DNA from: Rosellinia necatrix
Lineage: Eukaryota > Ascomycota > Sordariomycetes > Xylariales > Xylariaceae
DNA: 64,000 nucleotides
Assembly (NCBI GenBank): GCA_021209875.1
Contig: JAGYVD010000008.1
Location: forward strand, 1,363,501-1,427,500
Direction of reading: 5' to 3'
Shown here in pieces: positions 49,654-62,225 of this stretch (position 1 is its first letter; each line of letters begins with the position of its first letter). Made by a program: the position numbers and the translations under genes. The notes beneath the pieces are model-generated. The model was not told where the DNA came from, did not search any database, and saw only the letters and a list, made by a program, of their open reading frames with translations.

Positions 49654-51268
49654 CTTTAGGCTACAAAGCGTTAATATAAGGAGCTGCCTGTGCTTTAGGC
49701 GGGTGTGCTTAGAGCGGGTGTGCTTAGACGTTGGCTGTTGACATTTTCCAGCGCCAAGACCACTAATACGAAGAAGGGTAGGATAATCTTAGCCTTGAGG
49801 ACAGGCAGTTATGGACAGGAAGAAGAAGAGAGCTCGAAACTGCTCTCGTTCAACAAGTCTTTTTCTGTGGACTGGAAGAATTACAAGAGAAATAAATTGA
49901 AACCCAGGATGCGGCGGTTACATGTCCCGACGACTACGTTGGTACCTAGGTCGGCACTGCTTTAGCACGTGTGAGGCGAAAAAGAGAACTGAGGTGCGAC
50001 TAGCCGTGCCAAGACGAAGAACAAGAATTGGGATTCATAGCAGAGGACCCCCCGTCGGTACTACATTGAGGTGTCCTCGGCCTTCAAATGCCCTTTTCAA
50101 TCAATTCGCAAAGTTCGAGATTGATACTAAACCTCCCCTTTGGGATAGATAAGCTGATACCTGTTGGCGACGCGTTTCAAATGCGCGGTGGGCTCTTCTT
50201 GGCTTGGGAGGCGGTGCGTGGTTGTGTTTTACCGGGCCGATCATGTTCCTTCGTAAGCGGAATGGCGCCATCACGTTCGTGCGAATTGTACCACAACACT
50301 CGTATATGTGAATGTCCTCTATTGCCGGGAACCCGTGACATAGCCCGGCATTGTCATTTAGAACTACCGGGTTGCCTGCTTCCTCGCAAACACTCCCTCC
50401 AATGTTTTGATAGCGACGGGATGGCGAACGTCACACAGCCCCAAGCGTGTTCAGTTAAGGCGTGAATAGTCAAGCATCTCAATGCCAATGGTTTTGGTGT
50501 TATCTCAATAATCCATTGCAATGCTCGCCTCAATGCCACTGCCGTCTCCAGCGGTGACGGTGATATGCTCTTTTGGTCCCATTTCCAGGACCCGCTGCCC
50601 ATTTACTGTATCCGCGTATACACTTCATTTAGATGACCCATACCCCAGATCAATGCCGAATAGCACCCAGAGACTGGCTACACTACGGCCGTCCAGGATA
50701 ACCCACGATGGGAACCCATAATAATATATAGGTTTTGGGTAAAGTACAAAGGTGTACATAAGCTTTTGAACACGCCGGCGGCTTTTAACTACCAGAGGCC
50801 ACAGTGTAAAACGCGGTCCACCGGAGGAATGTTGTGCCTACATTGATTTCAAGTCCCTCCCAGCTACTCCCGAAAGAGCTGAAAGAGCCATAAGAACCAT
50901 AATAGCTATAAGAGCCATCAGAGCCCGGCGATCGGGTATCGGAGCTTCCCGGAATCAAGGTAATTGTGAACCTTAATTCGTGCTTCGAGGGAATTGATCG
51001 ATAGTATCATCAGAGGGGGACCCGGACCCCTGTTCTCTTCATCGGTTATTAGATCGGGAAGAGTTATATACCCGTTTTGATGCTACCCGGGAAACCCGGG
51101 ATGCCGTACGAACCAGGAGAGTCCGTGCCATAAATGCTCGGACATTGCTGGTCGTCCCTATGACATTGAGGGATTATACTGTTGTTCGCTTTCTTGGGAT
51201 GTGCTGGGGCGTAACCATCATTTCTCGTACCTCGCTGGAAAGGCCATATGTGAATTGTCGCGCGCACG
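49654..51268. other. Intergenic, possible minus-strand gene relic
   Basis: No intact gene. On the minus strand, readable Gly/Ser/Tyr-rich stretches (such as GSYGIPGFPGS near 51090 and YSYYGSYGSF near 50890) and further open blocks near 50540-50640 are broken by stops and frame changes. They may be remains of a decayed gene. Confidence 0.4.
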
Positions 51269-52487
51269 ATGGGTCCCTCTCTGACAATACTCGAGAAGGC
51301 CGATCTCGCCCTCAGATGGCCGCTAGTGTGTAAGTGAGAAGAGCAACTGAAACGCGCTCGTGCCCTCCCCCGCCGCCCTCTCGTTCTAACATGCCGCAGT
51401 CCTGCCCCGGGTGCTCCTCCACTGCATCCGATGCCCGCTCATAGCATGGCGACGGAGGCTGCCGGTGAAGATCTACGTCGCCGCCGGCCTCCTCCGCAGC
51501 GCCCTGATCTCGTTCTCGGGCCGGCAGATGCAGTTCATGTGCCCGACGCCGGCCGAGACGTACAGGGCGTGGGTGGAAACGAGACGGGCCGCGGCCGCTC
51601 GGGACGGCGACTCGGCGGCGCTGGACAGGCTGAGGGTGCAGATCGACGAGCTGCCCGACGAGGCATCGTCCATCCTGTGGGTCGGAAACCGCGAGAGGGC
51701 TTCTAGATATGTCCTGTTCTGCCCCGGAGGCGGATACCTCGCCCCCATGGCCGCCGGGCACCTCGAGTGGTGCTATCGGTCGTACGTGGAGATGGCCGGC
51801 GGCCGGGAGGTCGCCGTGGCCGTCCTGCAGTACACGCTCTGCCCCGGCGCGCGGCACCCGACGCAGCTCATGCAGGCCGCCGCCGCGCTTCGCCACCTGC
51901 TCGACTCGGGCGTCCCGGCCGGCCACATCGTCGTCGGCGGCGACTCGGCGGGGGGCAATCTAGCGGCGCTGTTGCTCGGCTATCTTGCGCGCCCCGACTG
52001 CCCCATCCCCCTCCCCGAGCCCCTGGCGGGTGGGTTCCTCGTCTCGCCGTGGGTGTCCGGCGCGACCAGCACGCGGTCTTTCCGCGAGAACGAATACGTG
52101 GATATGCTGTCGGCCGGGCATATACGGGCCTCGTTCGGGGAGTTCATAGGAGATGCCGGCGACCGGGGCGGTCTTGATGCCGGGCCGGGCATGCCGATGG
52201 ATGCCGACCATGAGTGGATGGCGGGCTGGGAGAAGGCCACGAAAGCGCTCTACGTCACCGTGGGCGCCCACGAGGTGTTGAGAGATCAAGGGATCATGCT
52301 TGCGGAGGGCATTCGAAGCAGGAATGAAAAAGTGAAGGTCCAGTTGGAGATACAAGAAACAGATGCTCACGACTTCATCTTGGTTGAAGGTATCGGACTC
52401 TGCGGCGCTGGTAAAGGGGTAAACGGTGCCTTGCCGCCTCGAATGGCTAGTCAGCAGGCCGTTATATCGTCTTACTTTGGCGACTGA
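51269..52487 (+). CDS. Alpha/beta hydrolase (HSL-like esterase/lipase, fold-3)
   Basis: Two exons, 51269-51329 and 51400-52487, giving 382 residues. The 70-nt intron has a GTAAGT donor, CTAAC branch and GCAG acceptor. The first exon supplies a fungal-typical amphipathic start (LTILEKADLALRWPL), so the ATG at 51269 is preferred over later starts. The catalytic set is visible: the oxyanion loop PGGGY (in place of HGGG), the nucleophile S203 in GGDSAGG, D316 in EVLRDQ, and H344 in DAHDF. HSL-like enzymes hydrolyse short acyl esters or carry out tailoring steps in secondary metabolism. The gene is GC-rich compared with its neighbours. It lies tail to tail with the lipoxygenase, which would allow joint use in lipid or ester metabolism, though that is inference. 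Confidence 0.9.
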
Positions 52488-52901
52488 CGGTTGAATGACG
52501 TCTGCCGATCCTGATTTTATTTGGTGTTGCCAATCGCATCAAACAGCGAGGTTTCAGCTGTTGATCAGCATTGTGTTGGCAATTTAAGTAAGTAGGTAGT
52601 AGTTACTTACAGGCATGGGGGAGGGAGGGGGGACACTAGGTAGTGGCTAGGTAATTATAGCACTCCCGTCTTATATATTACAGTGGGTTATAAGTACCTA
52701 CCTATTGTGTATCTGCAGCATGCACAATAAATACCGGTGATTGATTGATTGATTGAGCCAACGAATTGGATGAAAGATAGGTTAACTTAGTTAATAGATT
52801 CTATGTGATGTCTATGTAATCCCTTTCTAAATATAAAATATAGAGACAAAACACCTTTAGTAGAGCCAAGGGACAATACGCTCGTATGTAAGATGCAATA
52901 T
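52488..52901. other. Short convergent intergenic region
   Basis: The 3' ends of the hydrolase and lipoxygenase genes face each other. A TAAGTAAGTAGGTAG patch near 52587 and a GATT repeat (about 52739-52755) are present; no gene. Confidence 0.7.
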
Positions 52902-54823
52902 TTAAACCACACTCCAGTAAGCCGCCCAGTTCGGGTCTAGGACATTCCACAGGAACGGCATGCCGCGTTCGAGGCCGTTCTTGTCAAACTTACGAGCACG
53001 GACAACCTTGCTGAACGCATCCATGCTAGCCTTGAACTTGGCTGCGGCTGCGCGGGTCTGGTCGTTCGTTCGGCTCAACATCGCGTCGTCGGCGAACATG
53101 TACGAGATTGTCTCGTTGGTGTCTCTCCACGCGGCGCGGTTGGCGGCCGCATAGGTAGCGACCTGCCAGACGGCTCCCTCGGGGGTTGGCATGAAAGCCA
53201 TGACATCCTTCACGCCCTTCTTGGTGGGGATCGGCTGTCGGAAACCGGCGGGGGCGAAGGGGAGCGAGGTCGTGTCTCCGATGGCGCCGTTCGTGCTCAT
53301 GACACCGTGAACGATAGCGCCTAGATAGGCCTGGTGGGTCAGGATGTCGACGAGCGTCTGTTTCGCCTTGATGCTCTTGGGGAAATCGTAAACCTTGGCG
53401 GCATCGGTCTCGCGTTGCCAGGCTTGCAATTCGGTATCTTGAGCCACGGCGTTGTCGTTAGGATAGTAAGAGTTGACGAAGGCCGTCATGAAATCACGGA
53501 TCGCCTCAGTGACAACGCCGGCGTCCTCGTAAAATGGGAAGGACTTGAGGCTGGGGCCAAAGCGGCTGTTAATGAGGCCTTGGCTCTCTAGGAATGTTCG
53601 GTAGTAGTTGCCCTGGAATTTGGAAGTCTCGCCGGATGAGTAGACCTGGTTAGCCCATGTGCGGCCGGAGATGCTGGTCCACGCGTAGTACTGCGGGCCG
53701 GCGGACGGGCCAGCACCAGACTCCACACCAGCTTGGAGCAGAGGTCGGATATTCCAAGGAGTTTTCTCGACTGTTGATTGGAGGTTAGCAGAATGTCAGA
53801 GATGGCCACTGGTAAATATATTAGGAAGGGGGACGTACTTCGCTGAAGCATGACCATCACTGGATGGCTATCACTCAAAGTTCGGATGGCCGCTAGGTAT
53901 GGGGCCTCAGCAGCCGAGTGTGACTGGGTGATATGAGCCCAAGTAGCATGCCAGCCATCGTTCTGGTTCATAAACATCTTTGCAAGCGTCCAGTCGTTGG
54001 TCTCGTCCTTAGGCGTATAGACTAGAGCTGAACTTTCCCGGCCTTTGACGAGGGGTCGAATAGCTAGGGGGAGAAAGTCACCAGATTTTGGGTCGATGTA
54101 AAAGTATGCTTGACATCCAGCACCAAACTTGTCTGTCGGATCGAGTTCCTTCATCTCGCTAAAGTCTTCGAGGAAAAGGCGGCCCTGGGCCTGGAGCTTC
54201 TGGAGGGACAGGCCAGTGATCGAGGCGGCGTTGTCTACAGGGAAGAGTAGACTGTCCTGGGCTTGTACTCGCTTAAGTCTGTAGGGGCTGGCAGACAATC
54301 TCATCATTGAGAAAGTTCGATCATCGGTAAAATTCGTTAGCATACCCGGGAACGGGCCATCTGGGAAGGCCTTCGGCCATTGTCCGTCGTATAATTTAGA
54401 GTAGTCCTCTAATTTTGTCAAGCCACCTTTCTACATAGAAGTTTAGTCATGCATATTAACAAACATTGTGCTCATCTGGGAACTTACCGATTTGATAGCA
54501 TCGAGAGCGGCGGTAGTCTCTACATCTATGGCCGCTTGTATTTCCAAGATGGGAGGCAGCCATGTTTCTTGATCCTTAGCTATTGTCTTATTGGCCAGTG
54601 TTCCCGTGGGGTAATATGCAACACCCATAGGATATGTCGAGTACTGCCAGCCTTTTCGCTTCACCTCTATCGCGGCGGCTCTTGCCCGGGGGTTGCGGTC
54701 AGCCTTTGGGAGAGTGAGAGGGTCATTGTTGATGGCATTCTCGAGGCCGCGTTCGGTGAGGGCGGGAGAAGCTTGAACTACAGAAGCCGCAAGCAAGGCG
54801 CTTGCCAAGATGGACTTGATCAT
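52902..54823 (-). CDS. Secreted fungal lipoxygenase (Mn-lipoxygenase-like)
   Basis: Three exons in coding order: 54823-54488, 54430-53839, 53770-52902, giving 598 residues, close to known fungal lipoxygenases. Donors are GTAAGT and GTACGT, all in frame. Residues 1-18 are a signal peptide. Metal ligands can be placed: H278 and H283 (H-ITQS-H), H464 (VHGVMST), and the C-terminal Val598. At the fourth side-chain position, four residues after H464, there is Ser468 instead of the common Asn; N470 lies two residues on. Lipoxygenases insert O2 into polyunsaturated fatty acids such as linoleate, and secreted fungal members often use manganese. Mn versus Fe cannot be settled from sequence. Asn-to-Ser at this site occurs in some animal lipoxygenases and need not abolish activity. 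Confidence 0.92.
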
Positions 54824-55382
54824 CGTGCCGGGAAGGTTGCGTCAGAAAATAGGCACCCAGGTAGCTGAGAATGTCTGTTGGCGCAACTGTGGTGGAAGTG
54901 AGTCTTGAGCTGACGAGAGATGATGAGGCTTGCTTGAAGATAGTGAGGACACAGAGGGCGAATGACGGCCATAATATACTCATCCTACTTAGGCCCGCTA
55001 CCCTCGATGGCAGGCTCATGTCATTGAAGGCCGCTCTAGCAAATGGCAATTCTTACACATACAAGCCTACCAGGCCGTACCTGGATCTGATCGATACAAT
55101 ACATTTGGAAGCGCTGTGTTCCGCAGTACACAATACAATGCAATAGCCTTGAGTGTATGGCGAGATTTGAAATATGCATGACATGCCTTTGCTACGCCGT
55201 ATAACCGTATAATCCTTGGCAGTCGCAGAGAGCGCATCTTCGTTCACCTAACATGATGGTGAACAAGCCAGTGTGAAGGCCTGAAGAAGATGTAGCCGCA
55301 AAAACGTCAACGCTAAGGCAAGCCGGGCAGCCTTATGGATGGCGGGCTCCATTGAATACCTACGGTGTAGGTAGGTTGGTGT

Positions 55383-55427
<45 letters not shown>

Positions 55428-58400
55428 ATAGAGGGCATCTCGTGTAATCCTTCTCACGCGTGTGAGAGCGCGCACTAGTTAAAAGGGCCCCGCTTAGTTA
55501 TCTGATGGAACTATGCACGTAGGTAGGTAGGTATGTATGTGCATAACTACTAGGTAAGTAAGTAACTTACATATGTGTGTCATATGCATGTACATATGTA
55601 TGTACCCAGGCCATCTTGATGAGGCTAGAGGGCTTTTGTCGCAGAAAAGGTACCTCGATGAATTATCCTCTACACAAGCTACTCGATTACAAATCGGCAT
55701 AAAAAATGCCACTAGGGCGTGCCTAAGCTTTGCTGTGCCGCATCTTGCATCCCGCCAGAGCACACTACACCGTGTATGGGCTCTCGCTAAATCAGGTACT
55801 GTCAGGGATCTTGTCGATCTACCCAATCGGCAACGACTCATACATATTCCATTTACCATCTCCGACACACACGCGCCTCGGCCCAGATACAGTATCCAAC
55901 CTGTCTCAATGCTGAGTATACCTACCCAGTTAGCGGGTATGTTATTTCAAACGGTAACCAAGTCCAGTTACATACCTATAGGTATGTCTGTAGTGTGTAG
56001 TATAGTAACTACCACTAATTTAGTAGTTGGCGTCTAGCTTTCCAAAAATAGCACATTGAACAAAGTTAGCGTTATTCGTACGCTAACCTATCCGTTATCT
56101 GATCTTCTTGATGTCCTTTTCATTGGAATTTTTTTCAGGGGGAGAGGGGGCTCTCTCCTTCTCCCTCTCCCTCTCTCTCTTAAGGACTACTGCACCAGAC
56201 CATACCAGGCAAGTCCAGACACAGAGATACTTAACCTAGATGTAAGGGACATCAGTTCCGGGTCATGTTTTATCCCTGCTAGAGGTGCAGCTTACATGCA
56301 TAGATTATCATAACCCGCTCTATCCCGCCACCTCACTGCAAGATCTTGTAATGATAAGCTGAAAGCCCCCGACACACACCGTTCAGGCGCCGTTTATGTC
56401 TTACTGCGGGGGCTCTCCGCCTCCTCGGGATTGCCTACCCTGCTCTGTCGGTCCCGGTGTCCTCACACATCCAGACCCTACGGCGTAATGCCAAGGATGG
56501 ATGAAAATACGAATGGGGAGTTGATGTGCCTAACCTTGAAATAATAACAAAATTACAATGGCGGCTCGGAATCCTGTGGCCCCGGGTCGACTAACCGTCC
56601 AGATTAGAATGATCCCGTTTGTGTATCTGGGGTTCCGTATGAAATTACTCACAACTACTTACCATTCGTACGTATCATCCTAAAATGAGCTATCCCCGCC
56701 GTGTAGTCAAGGATCTCGGCAAGAGCCGCGGAAGATCTAGAGCTTCGGGAACAAGTTAGGGTGTCAGGGTGCCTGCCTAGAAAGTCTCACCTCGGCATTT
56801 TCTATCGAGTTGTGGGCGGTGCTATGCATTGCTTGCTTACGGGCCCCTTAGATATTGCCACCCTGTTATGCTATCGATATTTGTTTCGTATAAATTCTGG
56901 TCACAAGCAATAGGAGGAATTCCATTTACGACATCTCCAAAGAGTCAGAGCATTGGTGAAGGTAACGTGAGCCGCCTCCAAGGGAACGCAAATCTAATAT
57001 CATCGCTACTTCCATTCCGGTTCGATAGAACAGTTATATCCTGACGTAGTTTAGGGCCTTGAAGCCCGCATCGGTACCTGGATTGTAGCGATAGCCCTTC
57101 CAAAGTGGAGGAGGAGAAGCTTGTCTTAATGATAGGGAAACGAGGCCCTGGTCTGTCAGATGCCGGGATACGGCGGTGCTCTAGGCTGCTACATTCAGAC
57201 CTAGGCGACTGTGGGACACACTATAGCATTGAAGTCACAATAGCACACTCGTAGCTCACACACTTCTCGTGCGAACTGAACGGTGAGAACCTTGAACTCC
57301 CAAAATGGTACATGGAAGCTCATCTTCAGCTCAGGGAAACTCATCCCATGAAGCTTCTATACAAGCTTGCTTACATGGGTACTTGGTACGCAAGGATGAT
57401 CGGCTCCTACACAACATTCATATTCCGCATGAGTCTATCCATATTGGGTATGCCGCACCTCGATCAAAAGCAATTTAAACTATCGAGCGTTGATTTTGAC
57501 ATAAAATGTAAATTCTCCAATATGCTTCTTGCCTCCCGCGGGTTAAAATGAATATTCAGATATGTATACCTTCCACATGATGCTGGCAGGACCGTAGATA
57601 CATCATATGATAACCGCATCTGCAGACATTATGGATGGCCAGTACCTAGGTATTGTGATCATTCCTCAAACCCAAATTTTCAGCGACCCGCTCAATGTCG
57701 GATGCACAGAAACCTGCAGGATGCCGTATACGCTATCTATTGCTAGTGCATTTCTAGATGACAATGCAGGGTCTAGTTAGACTATACCCACGACCGGCAA
57801 CGAACCGGCATTAATCAGAGCCAGAATAAACGGATAGCGGTGGTTTCGGGGGTAATACGACTAATTCATTCACAAAGTATAGTTTATGACGAGAAGATAG
57901 GGCGTTATTCTACGTAGATACATATTGAAAAAACTGATTGTGGTTGCCATGATTGGATAATTCCTTGCCAGCTAAATATCTAGGGGGTCTCGATCATGAT
58001 CACAAAGCTTTTATTACCACCTAGCGTTAGAAAGAGGCAAATACCGCTTTCCAAAATTACATGCGTATTATAAACGAATATAAAATTTGGGTCCCTGCTG
58101 AAGGTTCCGCATGTCATCCGCACGGGAGTTTTCTCTCCCTGCGATACAGCGCCCCTCAAGATAGCCGATGCTTACTCGGCACCCGCCGCAATTCAGGAAC
58201 AACCGAACGGGGGGGAAAGCTTACAATGAGCTTGTTTAAAGTCCTCTCGACATCAAGATGCCCTCTCTAAATAAAATTTGATTAGCGCTGTTCAGATCTA
58301 ACTGGATAGGAAGATCGAGAACATGTTCGATACGCGAGGAGGAATGCTACCGCAGCGGAATTTATATAGCAGTAACAAAAAGCGGAATTAGTTCTATACT

Positions 58401-61142
58401 TATCCCACGCTAATTCCCGCTCAGTATGCCTCAGCCCAGGGACAACGGTAAAAATGCCAAAATCCAGTAAATTATACTAAACTTGGAAAAATACTAAGTA
58501 CGTATATCATGAGGGAGTTGACTATCACGGGATGGGTAGGTATGCAACGTAACCTAGCCAGCCGTGATATATTCCGAGAGAGCGGCCGACCCTGGCTCGG
58601 AGTTTACCTCCCGGGACTATCTCCTACCCCTGTCAAGTTCATAATCCTTCTGAACCGACGCTTTCTGATATCTTTAGTTTACCATGATCCAAATATGTAG
58701 TTGGTGTACAATTGTTGACATTACATGTTGCCTTGAATATATCCCGGACCGCACTGGAATTGATCGTTTCTAGGATGTACACTAACTATAGCAATCGTAA
58801 ACGGGAATATACGAATTCAACTATCTACCTAGGTTAAGTGCATACATTGAAGCGTACCTTTCCCGTCTGGGTTTGTGTCTAAGCCTGCCCCGTTATTTAA
58901 CGGTACCTAGTCTAGCTGGTGCATGTGTTCTATAATTAGGCGGCGATCACCGACAAGTCTTGGCGGTATGGGTGAATGAAGAGTATGGTCAAGCCAGTTT
59001 TAAGACATGATGAAGAATTGGAATCATTGATGAGCAGAGAAAGGATCTCTCTGGTAAATCCCTAGTATTTTAACACATTACACGTGTGCTGGGATAATCC
59101 CCTAACCAAGGTACATCATCTTCACCAAAAGCAGAGGGATCTTTCTATATTCCGGGTACATCACGAACCCCTGAAGCTCGAGGCCCACCAACACACTGCA
59201 TTGGCAACAATGCTGGAGGTTGTGAGGTTGTCCCCAGAGAATTGTTGAGTTTTGTTCTTCGACATGTTTCACGGGTCATTCGTACACGAGCTGTCTGGAT
59301 TTGATGCTCAACATGGTCTTCATAATCTTCCCAATTTCCTTGGAACAACCCTCCTCAAGCGTAGGAGAGTTGTAACATTTGAAAGCCTGCTAATAACCGA
59401 GTCACAGCCGAAGCCGTCCTGTCGTCGATCCGACACCCTCGCGCATCGTTACGTGTCTTGATGTCCAATGGCATTCACCGTCTGGTCGTGACGTGAGCTA
59501 GACCCGTCTGTTGTTGCGCTGTAAAGGGGCTACACACGATCAAGTCGCTCGCTCTCTAGCTACTGCTATAAGCGCGTCACTGGCGCGCACGTCTTTCGGG
59601 CGCGGGTCAAAGCGCGCATGTGCACGCGCCATCCTAGCACAATAGTCAAACGCGTCGGGGATTTTTGAATGGTATTTTCGTTTCGCCTCTCGGTGCACGT
59701 TTCTATCTCCTATTACAAAGGGAATCTCTGCTTCTCTGAGACGGGACCTGGCTCGCTGTATATACTATCACCTAAATCGTGCCGGGGGTTATCCATGAGT
59801 TGTCTGATCTGCGGTTGCCTTTCCTTGCGACCATCTCAAAACGACTGACAGGGATCTTAGAGCAGATTGGTGTCGCCCAAGCCATCCTCGTCGGCGTATT
59901 CTGATGTGTACATAACCAGGTTTAGGAAATAATCGCAGCAGCTTTCCCACAAGACACACCCTAGCCGAATATTATATATTATACCTCTCAGTGAAACGTG
60001 GGCTTGGGAGACAGGCACAGGATGTCATTATGGCGAGCGTGCGCCATGGCCATGTTCGCGGCGCCAGCCAGGCAATTTCACGGACGAAATATCGAGGTAA
60101 CAAAAACCGAGTAGCCGCCATTTCTCCCTTCATACTCACAAGACTCGACGGCGGTACGAACGAAAGCGTTTCTGGATGCGTCCTTTATGGCACGTCGACC
60201 TTGGGATCTTGGGATCTTGGGTGTGCATATGGGGAGGGATGGGTACTGAAAATGGGCCTGGGTTTACTGGTACGATGCGAACTCGAACTTAGGATTCATA
60301 GATAATGTGCTTGTGCAACAGCTATCTCGTATCATTTGGTGATCCTACCATTTGGGCCTTTTGGCCAAGAGGGCTCTCTGAGATGATTGATGCGCATCTC
60401 AGAATACGGGTTGTCGCCGTCATTGTTGTCGTTATTGCTATTTGCTATTATTATTGAAGAAGTAGTTGGTAGAAATATTAAGCAAATACCGGTATTACTT
60501 CACTTCTGAACCGTACCCAGGGCTACCATGCCAGTTGGTAGTTCGGTGAAATGGCTGTTATTGCATATTTTAACCTTCTTGGGCATACGCAATTTTGGCG
60601 ACGGCATCACTAAACCTAGCGTAGGGATGTAACTTGGGGTAAAATCGTACGAGAGATGAATTGATTCTCTTAGAATTTCTTTGGTCTCTCAAGTAGGTTA
60701 GGTGCCCCTACGTACCTACCTCTCCTGCCTTCTTATCTTATCGCTAGCACAAGCTCTTGCGACAGCACATTTACCCCGCTCCATGAACAGGTACGGTGCC
60801 TAGCTGCAACCACTGAACGCGGTCGTGGGGTAACTAACAGGAAGTAGGCAGGCACATGGGGCGATTCCGCGTAAGGAAAGCGCGTCCGGTTTGTCAACCG
60901 CCGCCATTTAACTACCTAAGATCGATATCAACAAAAATTGGGTAGTACCTACCATTGCAACCAAGTAAATGTACCCGGCCTTATCTTTCCACTTTCGGTT
61001 ATCTCTCTCTTTGTCATCTATCACCACACGCGTATCCTAGCCGTCCTCTGTCGTCGCGCCTTATCTCTGACACCCTAAATCCGTTCTCCGACTCCGCTCT
61101 CCTCCTCACACCCGCACCGCTCATCGGAATCACGCGCGCAAG
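54824..61142. other. 6.3 kb stretch without a recognised gene
   Basis: No ORF here has domain motifs or a convincing splice chain. Contents are a (GT)n microsatellite at about 55379-55422, TAGGTAGG/TACATATG runs near 55520-55605, a CTCCCTCT run near 56158-56180, a TTGGGATC triplet repeat near 60203-60221, and, at the right end, the pyrimidine-rich promoter of ASF1 (60960-61142). Confidence 0.5.
55379..55422. repeat. (GT)n microsatellite
   Basis: About 20 GT units with one CT interruption, upstream of the lipoxygenase gene. Confidence 0.95.
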
Positions 61143-62225
61143 ATGTCGGTGGTCTCGCTTCTCGGGGTTAACATCCTGAACAATCCCGCCAAGTTCGCCG
61201 ATAACTATGAATTGGAGATCACCTTTGAATGCCTCGAGCAGTTGGAGAAAGGTATTCATCTACCATCCGCCCTCTGCGCAAATGCTTGTTTGGGCTTCGC
61301 GTTCCATGGAGCAAGGCGAGAGGGGAAGGGCGAGAGGCGAAATGACGCCGCTAACCAATGCTCACAGACCTCGAGTGGAAACTGACCTATGTGGGATCTG
61401 CTACCTCGTAAGCCATGCTGCTAAGACCAAGCTGATGTTTGCCCGGGCGCAATCTAACACGATCCCCTCCCAGCGACCAATATGACCAAGAGCTCGACTC
61501 TCTCCTTGTCGGGCCCATCCCGGTTGGTGTAAACAAATTCATCTTCGAAGCCGATGCCCCGAAGACGAGCCGCATTCCCGACGCAGACATTCTCGGTGTT
61601 ACTGTCATCCTGTTGACTTGCTCGTATGATGGCCGCGAATTTGTTCGCGTCGGATATTATGTGAACAACGAGTATGACTCGGATGAGCTGAATGCCGACC
61701 CGCCTGCCAAGCCGATCATCGAGAAGATTCGGCGCAACGTCCTCGCCGAGAAGCCGAGAGTGACCCGTTTCGCGATTAAATGGTGCGATTGCAATTCCGT
61801 GCTTGGCCCTGCCCATGTACTGTAGCCGCTAACCTATTTTCTACAGGGATTCTGAAGCTTCTGCCCCCGCCGAATTCCCGCCCGAGCAACCGGAGGCGGA
61901 CCTTCAGGCTGATGAGGATGAATACGGAGCCGAGGAATTGGACGAAGATGCCGAGGATGAGACGGGCAAGGCGGGCGAGAGTAGTGCCGTTGCTGCTGAT
62001 GGTGACGCTGAAATGGCTGGTGCTGAGGAGACTGGCGAGGTTGGCGGTGAAGACGAGATGTCCGAGGATGGAAGTGTCGACCTCGAGAATGACAGCGAGG
62101 ATGAGCTGGAGGAGGACGTGGACGGCATAGTCGGCGGCCAAGCCGACACGCCCGACGTTGGAGATGACGCTATGGAGGTTGACATGACCGACGCGCCGGA
62201 TCCGAAGGGTCTTACAGCCCACTAG
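61143..62225 (+). CDS. ASF1: Histone chaperone Asf1
   Basis: Four exons, 61143-61251, 61368-61407, 61474-61782 and 61847-62225, giving 278 residues. Exon 2 is only 40 nt ([13 protein letters not shown]), so it is easily missed. Residues 1-155 are the conserved Asf1 core, with [15 protein letters not shown] at the start, [21 protein letters not shown], the [14 protein letters not shown] strand block, VGYYVNNEY and [10 protein letters not shown]. An acidic tail of about 120 residues (Glu/Asp over a third) follows, as in other fungal Asf1 proteins. The protein binds histone H3-H4 and hands them to CAF-1 or HIR during replication, transcription and silencing, in the nucleus. The ATG lies after a pyrimidine-rich leader. 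Confidence 0.97.
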
